Source: Clostridiaceae bacterium
GTDB lineage: Bacteria > Bacillota > Clostridia > Oscillospirales > QAMX01
Assembly: GCA_018384365.1 (NCBI GenBank)
Contig: JAHAYX010000001.1
Location: forward strand, 165,678-229,677
DNA: 64,000 nucleotides
Direction of reading: 5' to 3'
Shown one piece after another: positions 56,710 to 64,000 of the stretch. A program made the position numbers and the translations under genes. Positions within the stretch are counted from its first letter, which is position 1. Every line of letters starts with the position of its first letter. The notes under the pieces were generated by a model. It did no database searches. It had not been told where the DNA came from and saw only the letters and a list, made by a program, of their open reading frames with translations.

Positions 56710-58011
56710 ATGTTGAAACGGTGCGGGATGTGTATGGAACTGAAGAAAAACGAGAAAGTCAATGGTTATACAGTAGAACTTGAGATCGGCGTCGGCAAGG
56801 AAGAATTTGAGGCTGCCTGCGAGCAGGCATACCGCAAAAACGTCGGCAAGATCACCGTCCCCGGCTTCCGCCGCGGCAAAGCCCCCCGCAAGATGATTGA
56901 AAAAATGTACGGCGCCAGCGTTTTCTATGAGGACGCTGTGAATATCGCTTTCCCGGCAGCTTACGAAGCCGCTGTTGACGAAGCGGGCATCATCCCCGTT
57001 GACCAGGCACAGCTGGATATCCTGGATCTTTCCGAAAACGGCTTCACCTTCAAGGCGGTTGTCACCGTCCGTCCGTCCATCGACGCCGGCGATTACAAAG
57101 CAATCCGCGTAGAGAAGTACCAGCATGAAGTCACCGATGAGGATGTCGATGCCGAGATCAACCGCATGGCACAGCGCAACAGCCGTGTGGAGACCGTGGA
57201 GCGTGAAGCCGCTTCCGGCGACACCGCAAACATCGACTATGAAGGCTCCGTGGACGGCGTGCCGTTTGACGGCGGCAAGGCAGAAGGCTATGACCTCCGC
57301 CTGGGTTCCGGCACCTTTATCCCCGGTTTTGAAGATCAGATCATCGGCCACAAGGCCGGCGATGAGTTTGACGTAAAGGTCACTTTCCCGGAGGAGTATC
57401 ATTCCGCTGACCTGGCAGGCAAGGAAGCCGTCTTTAAGACTGTTCTGCACGAAGTGAAGGAGACCATCCTGCCCGAGATCGACGACGAGTTTGCAAAGGA
57501 TGTTTCCGAGCATGACACGCTCGAGGAGCTGAAAAAGGAAACCCGCGAAAATCTCGAAAAGGCCAACGAGGCGCACAGCGAGCAGCAGTTTGAGGCAGAT
57601 CTCTTTGAAAAGCTCGCAGCACTTGTCACCGACGAGGTTCCGGAAGTCATGTATGACAACGCCGTTGACAACATGGTACAGGATTTCTCTTACCGCATGA
57701 GCATGCAGGGCATCGGCCTGGAGCAGTATCTTGCCATGACCGGCTCCACGATGGAGCAGTTCCGCGGCAACTTCCGCGACCGTGCCGTGCAGCAGGTCAA
57801 GGTTGGCCTGGAGCTTGAGGCCATTGCAAAGGCCGAGGGCTTTGACGCCACCGAGGAAGAAATCGACGCCGAATACGAGAAGCTCGCCACCGAGCAGATG
57901 ACCGTCGAGCAGGTTAAGACCTATCTGAATGCCGCTTCCGTCAAGAGTGACATCATCACCGAAAAGACCATCAATCTCCTCAAGGAGATTGCGGCGCAGC
58001 CCGCCGAATAA
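56710..58011 (+). CDS. tig: trigger factor (start 56710 or 56734)
   Basis: VPGFRRGKAPRKMIEKMYGASVFYEDAVN...FDGGKAEGYDLRLGSGTFIPGFEDQIIG FKBP domain. Confidence 0.95.
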   Translation: MLKRCGMCMELKKNEKVNGYTVELEIGVGKEEFEAACEQAYRKNVGKITVPGFRRGKAPRKMIEKMYGASVFYEDAVNIAFPAAYEAAVDEAGIIPVDQAQLDILDLSENGFTFKAVVTVRPSIDAGDYKAIRVEKYQHEVTDEDVDAEINRMAQRNSRVETVEREAASGDTANIDYEGSVDGVPFDGGKAEGYDLRLGSGTFIPGFEDQIIGHKAGDEFDVKVTFPEEYHSADLAGKEAVFKTVLHEVKETILPEIDDEFAKDVSEHDTLEELKKETRENLEKANEAHSEQQFEADLFEKLAALVTDEVPEVMYDNAVDNMVQDFSYRMSMQGIGLEQYLAMTGSTMEQFRGNFRDRAVQQVKVGLELEAIAKAEGFDATEEEIDAEYEKLATEQMTVEQVKTYLNAASVKSDIITEKTINLLKEIAAQPAE

Positions 58012-58039
58012 GTCCGGCGGCAGCCGGGCGCACGCGCGC

Positions 58040-58079
58040 GTATGTACGTGCCCCCAGCACCCTTCGTACATACTTTTTT
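58040..58079 (+). terminator. terminator-like hairpin directly upstream of clpP RBS
   Basis: GTATGTACG...CGTACATAC-TTTTTT then AAAGGAG. Confidence 0.75.
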
Positions 58080-58095
58080 AAAGGAGCGATACAAT

Positions 58096-58680
58096 ATGAG
58101 TTTAGTCCCGATGGTAATTGAACAGACGAACCGCGGCGAGCGTTCTTTCGACATTTTTTCCCGTTTGCTGAACGACCGCATCGTGTTCCTGAGCGAAGAA
58201 GTCAATGATACAACGGCGTCCCTGGTCGTTGCCCAGCTGCTCTATCTGGAGAGCCAGGATCCCGACCGTGATATCAGCTTTTACATCAACAGCCCCGGCG
58301 GCTCCATCACCGCCGGCATGGCAATTTACGATACCATGCAGTACATCAAGCCGGACGTTTCCACGATCTGCGTCGGCATGGCGGCCAGCATGGGTTCCTT
58401 CCTCCTGGCGGCAGGTGCCAAGGGCAAGCGCTTTGCCCTGCCGAATTCCGAAATTCTGATCCACCAGCCGCTGATGGGCGGTCTGCAGGGCCAGGCTTCG
58501 GATATCAAGATCCATTCCGATCACCTGATCCGCACCCGCGAAAAGCTCAACCGCATCTTGAGCGAAGTAACCGGTCAGTCCTATGAGACAATCTGCAAGG
58601 ATACCGACCGCGATCATTATATGACGGCGGAAGAAGCCATGCAGTATGGCCTTGTAGACCGCGTGATCACCAAGCGCTAA
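58096..58680 (+). CDS. clpP: ATP-dependent Clp protease proteolytic subunit
   Basis: [32 protein letters not shown]...[12 protein letters not shown]...[11 protein letters not shown]. Confidence 0.97.
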   Translation: MSLVPMVIEQTNRGERSFDIFSRLLNDRIVFLSEEVNDTTASLVVAQLLYLESQDPDRDISFYINSPGGSITAGMAIYDTMQYIKPDVSTICVGMAASMGSFLLAAGAKGKRFALPNSEILIHQPLMGGLQGQASDIKIHSDHLIRTREKLNRILSEVTGQSYETICKDTDRDHYMTAEEAMQYGLVDRVITKR

Positions 58681-58728
58681 ACCTTCCCGGAACGTTTTCC
58701 GGCCGTAATACCAGTTCTGAGGTGTCAA

Positions 58729-60039
58729 ATGGCAAAAAACGACGACCAGAGGAATCTGCGGTGCAGCTTCTGCGGTAAAAGGCAGGATCAGGTCGAAAGA
58801 CTCATCGTAGGTCCAAACGCATATATCTGTGACGAGTGCATCGGTCTGTGCGTGGAAATATTGAACGAAGGGGCGGACGATGACCGCGTTTCCAGGCGGC
58901 ACAGTGAACCGTCGGCCCCGCCGGTACTCATGCGCCCGCGGGAGATCAAGCAGGTGCTTGATGAGTACGTCATCGGCCAGGACCGTGCGAAAATCGCACT
59001 TTCCGTCGCCGTGTACAATCACTATAAGCGCATTTACTACGGTGCCCGAGATGACGACGGCGTGGAGATCCAGAAATCGAATGTTTTGCTGCTCGGCCCG
59101 ACCGGCTGCGGCAAAACATTCCTGGCGCAGACACTTGCGCGCGTCCTGAAAGTCCCGTTTGCAATTGCGGATGCAACCACGCTGACGGAAGCCGGCTATG
59201 TCGGCGACGACGTGGAAAACATTCTCCTGCGGCTCATCCAGGCAGCGGATTTTAACGTGGAGCTGGCGCAGCGCGGCATCATTTATATTGATGAAATCGA
59301 CAAAATCGCCCGCAAGAGCGAAAATGTCTCCATCACCCGCGATGTCTCCGGCGAAGGCGTCCAGCAGGCGCTTTTGAAGATCCTGGAGGGCACGGTGGCA
59401 AACGTTCCGCCGAACGGCGGACGCAAGCACCCGCATCAGGATTTCATCCAGATCGACACCTCGCAGATCCTCTTTATCTGCGGCGGCGCTTTTGACGGCC
59501 TTGATAAAATCATCGAAGCGCGTACCAACAAGTCAAGCCTTGGCTTCGGCGCGGAGATCCGCACCAAGGTCGAGCGCAGTTCGGGCGATATTCTGAAAGA
59601 AATCGAGCCGCACGACATTCTGAAGTACGGCATCATTCCCGAACTGGTCGGACGTCTGCCCGTGATTACCACGCTCGAGCCCCTTTCCCGGGATATGCTC
59701 GTACGGGTGCTGACAGAGCCGAAAAATTCGTTTGTCAAGCAGTATCAAAAGCTGATGCGGCTGGACGGTATCGAGCTTGATTTCGAGCAGGAGGCACTTG
59801 AGGCGATTGCCGACCGGGCAGTCAGCCGCGGCACCGGCGCGCGCGGTCTTCGTTCCATCATCGAAAGCGTGATGGGTGAAATCATGTACGACGCACCGTC
59901 GGATCCCACCATTGTCAAAATAACCGTGACCCGTGAATGTGTGGATGGCAGCGAGCCGCCGATCACGGTCCGCGATCCTGCCCTGCAGGACGGCGGACAG
60001 CGCCGCGCGCTCCCGCCCCGCCGCAACACAGCATCATAA
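58729..60039 (+). CDS. clpX: ATP-dependent Clp protease ATP-binding subunit ClpX
   Basis: [27 protein letters not shown] zinc domain; [18 protein letters not shown]. Confidence 0.97.
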   Translation: MAKNDDQRNLRCSFCGKRQDQVERLIVGPNAYICDECIGLCVEILNEGADDDRVSRRHSEPSAPPVLMRPREIKQVLDEYVIGQDRAKIALSVAVYNHYKRIYYGARDDDGVEIQKSNVLLLGPTGCGKTFLAQTLARVLKVPFAIADATTLTEAGYVGDDVENILLRLIQAADFNVELAQRGIIYIDEIDKIARKSENVSITRDVSGEGVQQALLKILEGTVANVPPNGGRKHPHQDFIQIDTSQILFICGGAFDGLDKIIEARTNKSSLGFGAEIRTKVERSSGDILKEIEPHDILKYGIIPELVGRLPVITTLEPLSRDMLVRVLTEPKNSFVKQYQKLMRLDGIELDFEQEALEAIADRAVSRGTGARGLRSIIESVMGEIMYDAPSDPTIVKITVTRECVDGSEPPITVRDPALQDGGQRRALPPRRNTAS

Positions 60040-60065
60040 AGTAAAACCAGAGGCCGCTATTCAAA

Positions 60066-60106
60066 AAGCGGCCGTGACAGAACCACCTGCCGCGGCCGCT
60101 TTTTTC
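60066..60106 (+). terminator. intrinsic terminator after clpX
   Basis: AAGCGGCCG...CGGCCGCTT-TTTT. Confidence 0.75.
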
Positions 60107-60209
60107 TTCCTTTGCCTGCCCTGACACTTCCGTCAGGCTGCCGGGCTGGGAGTTTCACCGGTTGCCTCTGATTTTTTCATACAGCCAAAAAATTCCGAGG
60201 ACTTTTATC

Positions 60210-62639
60210 ATGAACGAAACAATCACCACCATGCCCCTGCTTCCGCTTCGCGGTCTGGTGCTTTATCCGGATATGATTCTCCACTTCGACCTGGGGCGTG
60301 AACCGTCCATTCACGCGGCGGAATATGCCATGGGCAACAATGTGCCGGTATTTCTGGTGGCACAGCGCGATATCAAGGACGAAAACCCGGATATGGAGGC
60401 GCTTTACACCATTGGCACCGTTGCACACGTGCGCCAGATCCTGCGTCTGCCCGGCAACGATGTCCGCATCCTGGTCGAGGGCGAGTGCCGCGCACGTCTG
60501 GTCTCCATTGTAGAGACGGAGCCCTATAAAAAAGCCGAGGTGGAGCTGCTGGAAACCGTTCCTGCCCCCATCGGCAATGCACGCACAGAGGCGCTGTACC
60601 GCCGCCTGCAGGAGGCTTTTGAAGAATATTCCTCCCTCGCGCCGCGCATGACGCCGGAAGTCGTCATGAACGTGATGAGCGCGGAGGATCTGGGCTATCT
60701 CTCCGATTATATCGCCCAAAGCATCCAGCTTCGTTATCAGGTAAAGCAGCGCGTTCTGGAATTGATCGATCCCATGCGCCGCACCATGGAGGTCATCTCC
60801 CTCCTGGGTGAAGAAATTGACATACTCTCGATCGGCCAGCGCATTGCGCAGAAGGTCAAAACGCAGATGGAGAAAAACCAGCGCGACTATTTCCTCCGCG
60901 AGCAGCTGCGCGCGATCGAGGAAGAACTCGGCGAATATGACGAGGACGAAGAGGACGACAAATACCGCGAACGGATTCTGGACCTCCATCTTGAAAAATC
61001 CAGCGAGGAACATCTGTTGAAAGAGGCAAAGCGCCTCACCCACATGCAGCCGTCCTCGCCGGAGAGCAATGTGATCCATACCTATCTCGATACGGTGCTG
61101 GAACTCCCATGGAACAAGCGCGATCACGAGCGCACCGACCTGAAAGCCGCGCGCCGCATTCTGGACCGCGACCATTATGGCATGGAAAAGGTGAAGGAGC
61201 GGATTTTGGAGTTTATGGCCGTGCGCAAGCTGAATCCCGAGCTGAAAGGGCAGATTATCTGCCTGATCGGCCCGCCCGGCGTCGGCAAAACCTCCGTCGG
61301 CGTTTCCATCGCCGCGGCGCTGGGCCGTAAGTATGCGCGCCTCTCCCTGGGCGGCGTGCGGGACGAGGCCGATATCCGCGGCCACCGCAAAACCTATATC
61401 GGTGCCATGCCCGGACGCATCATGTCGGCGCTTGCACGCGCCGGCAGCTCCAATGCACTCCTGCTGCTCGATGAGGTGGACAAGCTCGGCTCCGATTACC
61501 GCGGAGATCCCTCCGCAGCATTGCTCGAGGTGCTCGATCCCGAGCAGAACCGCGCCTTCCGCGATCATTATATCGAAGTGCCTTTCGATTTGTCCGATGT
61601 GCTGTTCATCGTCACCGCGAATACGGCCAATACCATCCCGCGCCCCCTGCTTGACCGCATGGAGGTCATCGAAATGCCCGGCTATACGGACGAAGAGAAG
61701 CTGCACATTGCAAAAGGCCATCTTTTCCCGCGCCAGCTCGAGCGTCACGGCTTGAAAAAGACGCAGCTGCGGATTCAGGACGCCGCTTTTTCCGCCATTG
61801 CCGCGCTGTATACGCGCGAATCCGGTGTACGTCAGCTGGAGCGCGAGATTGCGAAAATCTGCCGCCATACGGCAAAGCTGGTCGCAGACGACCCCGACCG
61901 CAAGCGCACGACCGTCACGCCTGCCAATCTGCAGGACTATCTCGGCGCGCCGGTGTTCCAGCCGGACTATGTGAATCAGGCCGACGAGTGCGGCGTAGTG
62001 AACGGTCTGGCCTGGACCAGCGTGGGCGGCGAGATGCTGCAGGTCGAGGTGAACGTGGTCGAGGGCAGCGGAAAAGTAGAATTGACCGGTAATCTGGGCG
62101 ATGTGATGAAGGAATCGGCTCATGCCGGGCTCTCCTACATCCGCAGCCGTGCCAAAATGCTTGGTATCGACCCGGAATTCTATAAAAAAACGGATGTGCA
62201 CATCCATTTCCCGGAGGGGGCCATTCCCAAGGACGGCCCATCCGCCGGCATCACCATCACAACCGCGCTGGTATCGGCCCTGACCGGCCGGCCGGTCCGC
62301 CATGATGTCGCTATGACCGGAGAAGTCACTCTGCGCGGCCGTGTTCTGCCGATCGGCGGCCTGCGGGAAAAGACGATGGCCGCTTTCCGTGCCGGTATGC
62401 ACACTGTCATCATTCCGGAGGCCAACCGAAAGGATCTGGAGGACGTCGTCCCCGCCGTGCGCGAAGGACTGCATTTTGTCACGGCGTCCCATATGGACCG
62501 GGTGCTGGAAACTGCGCTCGTTCTTCCGTGTGCCGCAGCGGAAACCGCTTCCGCGTCGGAGGCTCCCCTTCCCACCCCGATTGACCCGCTGTCCGAGCCT
62601 TCCGCTGTACATACTTACACCGATACCATGAGACATTGA
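60210..62639 (+). CDS. lon: endopeptidase La (Lon)
   Basis: PLLPLRGLVLYPDMILHFDLGR, IGPPGVGKTSVGVSIA, PKDGPSAGITITTALVSALTG (catalytic Ser). Confidence 0.96.
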   Translation: MNETITTMPLLPLRGLVLYPDMILHFDLGREPSIHAAEYAMGNNVPVFLVAQRDIKDENPDMEALYTIGTVAHVRQILRLPGNDVRILVEGECRARLVSIVETEPYKKAEVELLETVPAPIGNARTEALYRRLQEAFEEYSSLAPRMTPEVVMNVMSAEDLGYLSDYIAQSIQLRYQVKQRVLELIDPMRRTMEVISLLGEEIDILSIGQRIAQKVKTQMEKNQRDYFLREQLRAIEEELGEYDEDEEDDKYRERILDLHLEKSSEEHLLKEAKRLTHMQPSSPESNVIHTYLDTVLELPWNKRDHERTDLKAARRILDRDHYGMEKVKERILEFMAVRKLNPELKGQIICLIGPPGVGKTSVGVSIAAALGRKYARLSLGGVRDEADIRGHRKTYIGAMPGRIMSALARAGSSNALLLLDEVDKLGSDYRGDPSAALLEVLDPEQNRAFRDHYIEVPFDLSDVLFIVTANTANTIPRPLLDRMEVIEMPGYTDEEKLHIAKGHLFPRQLERHGLKKTQLRIQDAAFSAIAALYTRESGVRQLEREIAKICRHTAKLVADDPDRKRTTVTPANLQDYLGAPVFQPDYVNQADECGVVNGLAWTSVGGEMLQVEVNVVEGSGKVELTGNLGDVMKESAHAGLSYIRSRAKMLGIDPEFYKKTDVHIHFPEGAIPKDGPSAGITITTALVSALTGRPVRHDVAMTGEVTLRGRVLPIGGLREKTMAAFRAGMHTVIIPEANRKDLEDVVPAVREGLHFVTASHMDRVLETALVLPCAAAETASASEAPLPTPIDPLSEPSAVHTYTDTMRH

Positions 62640-62649
62640 GGTCGATACT

Positions 62650-63237
62650 GTGATCAATCTTCAGAAAGCAGAATTTCTCCGCTCCGCTGCCGGTCTTTCC
62701 GGCCTTCCGAAGGACGGTCTCCCGCAGATCGTTTTTGCCGGGCGCTCCAATGTCGGCAAATCCTCCGTCATCAACTGCATCCTGGGCCGCAAGAACCTTG
62801 CCCGCACCAGTTCCATGCCCGGAAAAACCGCCAATATCAACCTGTATGCGATTGATAAAAAGCTGTATTTCTCCGACCTCCCCGGCTATGGTTTTGCTCA
62901 GGTGAGCCAGCAGGAGCGCCAGCGCTGGGGCGAACTGATGGATCAATATTTTGCCGACTGCAAGGACATAGCGCTTGGCGTCCTTGTTGTGGATCTGCGC
63001 CATAAGCCAACGGCGGACGACATCGCCATGGCAAACGTCTTCCGGCAGATCGGTCTGCCCTTTGTTGTCTGCGCGAACAAGGCCGACAAGCTGGGGAAAA
63101 CCCAGGTTACGGACTGCGCTGCGCTTGTCCGGGAAACGCTGGGCATTTCGCCGGAGCAGCTGATCGTTTTCTCCGCCGTCAAAGGCACCGGGAAGCAGGA
63201 GTTTCTCTCCGAACTGTTCTCCCACGTCCGCGAATAA
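62650..63237 (+). CDS. engB: ribosome biogenesis GTPase EngB (YsxC/YihA), GTG start
   Basis: QIVFAGRSNVGKSSVINCILGRKNLARTSSMPGKTANINLY, DLPGYGFA. Confidence 0.95.
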   Translation: MINLQKAEFLRSAAGLSGLPKDGLPQIVFAGRSNVGKSSVINCILGRKNLARTSSMPGKTANINLYAIDKKLYFSDLPGYGFAQVSQQERQRWGELMDQYFADCKDIALGVLVVDLRHKPTADDIAMANVFRQIGLPFVVCANKADKLGKTQVTDCAALVRETLGISPEQLIVFSAVKGTGKQEFLSELFSHVRE

Positions 63238-63396
63238 GAACCGTATGCACGACATGCCGAAAAAGCCGCCTTCCCGCGGGTATCGGTCATGCCGTGCATT
63301 TGCATATAACAGACATTTTTTTGCTCTAAACACCGGTTTTTGTGAAGAAAACGTCAGTTATGTCATCAAAACAGAGTGCTTTCAAAAATTATGTAG

Positions 63397-63425
63397 TTGT
63401 GTAGATTTCTGGTTTGTGCTATAAT
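63397..63425 (+). promoter_or_regulatory. promoter for MoxR-like gene
   Basis: TTGTGT - 17 nt - TATAAT with extended TGc. Confidence 0.6.
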
Positions 63426-63503
63426 AATACTAAAAAAAGAGGTCTGCACCGGCAGCGCTTGCAAAACAGACAGGAAAACAAGGATCATATACGGAGGCTT
63501 TTT

Positions 63504-64000
63504 ATGGAATTACGCGAAATCAGAGAATTATGCGGAAAAGTCCGCGAGAACATCAACCGTGTCATCGTGGGCAAGGAAGAGGTAATTGATCATCTGCTGA
63601 TCGCCATGGTTGCGGCAGGCCATGTCCTTTTGGAGGATGTGCCCGGCACCGGAAAAACCCTGCTGGCAAAATCGGCGGCCCGCTCCGTCGCCTGTGAGTT
63701 CAAGCGAATCCAGTTTACGCCGGACCTGCTGCCTTCCGATCTGACCGGCATCAATTTTTACGAGCAGAAGTCCGGCGAATTCCGTTTCCGTCCCGGCGCA
63801 GTCTTTACCAACATCCTGCTGGGCGATGAGATCAACCGCGCCACGCCGCGTACCCAGTCGGCACTGCTCGAGTGTATGGAAGAGCGCCAGGTCACTATCG
63901 ACGGTATTACCACGCCGCTTGCGGCGCCGTTTATGGTCATCGCCACGCAGAACCCTGTCGAAACGCAGGGCACCTTCCCGCTGCCGGAGGCACAGTTGGA
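63504..64000 (+). CDS. MoxR-family AAA ATPase (truncated by window end)
   Basis: [59 protein letters not shown]...[27 protein letters not shown]. Confidence 0.94.
   Translation, partial: MELREIRELCGKVRENINRVIVGKEEVIDHLLIAMVAAGHVLLEDVPGTGKTLLAKSAARSVACEFKRIQFTPDLLPSDLTGINFYEQKSGEFRFRPGAVFTNILLGDEINRATPRTQSALLECMEERQVTIDGITTPLAAPFMVIATQNPVETQGTFPLPEAQL

Noticed and set aside
55921-58071. 716-aa antisense ORF opposite metallophosphoesterase and tig
   Set aside because: Spans two conserved sense genes and a promoter; artefact.
60177-62657. 826-aa antisense ORF spanning lon
   Set aside because: Mirror-frame ORF on the opposite strand of a clear conserved gene; caused by high-GC codon bias, no recognisable domain or RBS logic.
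1-64000. Search by eye for rRNA, tmRNA, RNase P RNA, SRP RNA, CRISPR, transposase, integrase or phage genes
   Set aside because: No matching signatures seen; only one tRNA found.

Overview
The 64 kb window looks like a contiguous piece of a GC-rich Firmicutes chromosome (probably Clostridia/Oscillospirales, gut-associated; this is an inference from gene content). It is almost entirely chromosomal core. It contains: an apgM-like phosphomutase and a ZIP transporter; a complete S10-spc-alpha ribosomal protein superoperon on the minus strand (rpsJ to rplQ, with secY, adk, map, infA and rpoA); a minus-strand housekeeping block (metallophosphoesterase, mltG, CPBP protein, 5-FTHF cyclo-ligase, DUF2156, tmk, thyX, WecG/TagA); and a plus-strand block (pcrA, trkH/trkA). 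A more accessory section at about 30-45 kb holds a C_GCAxxG_C_C protein, a tandem pair of epimerases, a GH2 beta-mannosidase-like enzyme, a nucleotidyltransferase, DUF3343 with a cysteine-desulfurase-like enzyme, a bile-salt-hydrolase-like enzyme, a TPM/LemA/TelA/XpaC operon, a NifX-like protein with a DUF134 regulator, and a split chromate transporter. Core genes follow again: plsY, der, DUF512, yceD-rpmF, tRNA-Gln, rpmB, rplS, lepB, rbgA, rnhB, yraN, M19 dipeptidase, thrC, tig-clpP-clpX-lon-engB, and a truncated MoxR ATPase at the window edge. I saw no rRNA, CRISPR array, prophage or insertion sequence. The strongest candidates for something undescribed are: (i) a metal-tailed NifX/DUF134 pair whose two separate promoters share the element TTGACATATGCCG...GGTAYAATA; (ii) a four-gene XpaC-TelA-LemA-TPM envelope operon whose last protein has an RG-rich repeat tail; (iii) a ribosomal protein S3 with a long [11 protein letters not shown]-repeat C-terminal extension; (iv) a roughly 400-nt structured leader ahead of rpsJ.
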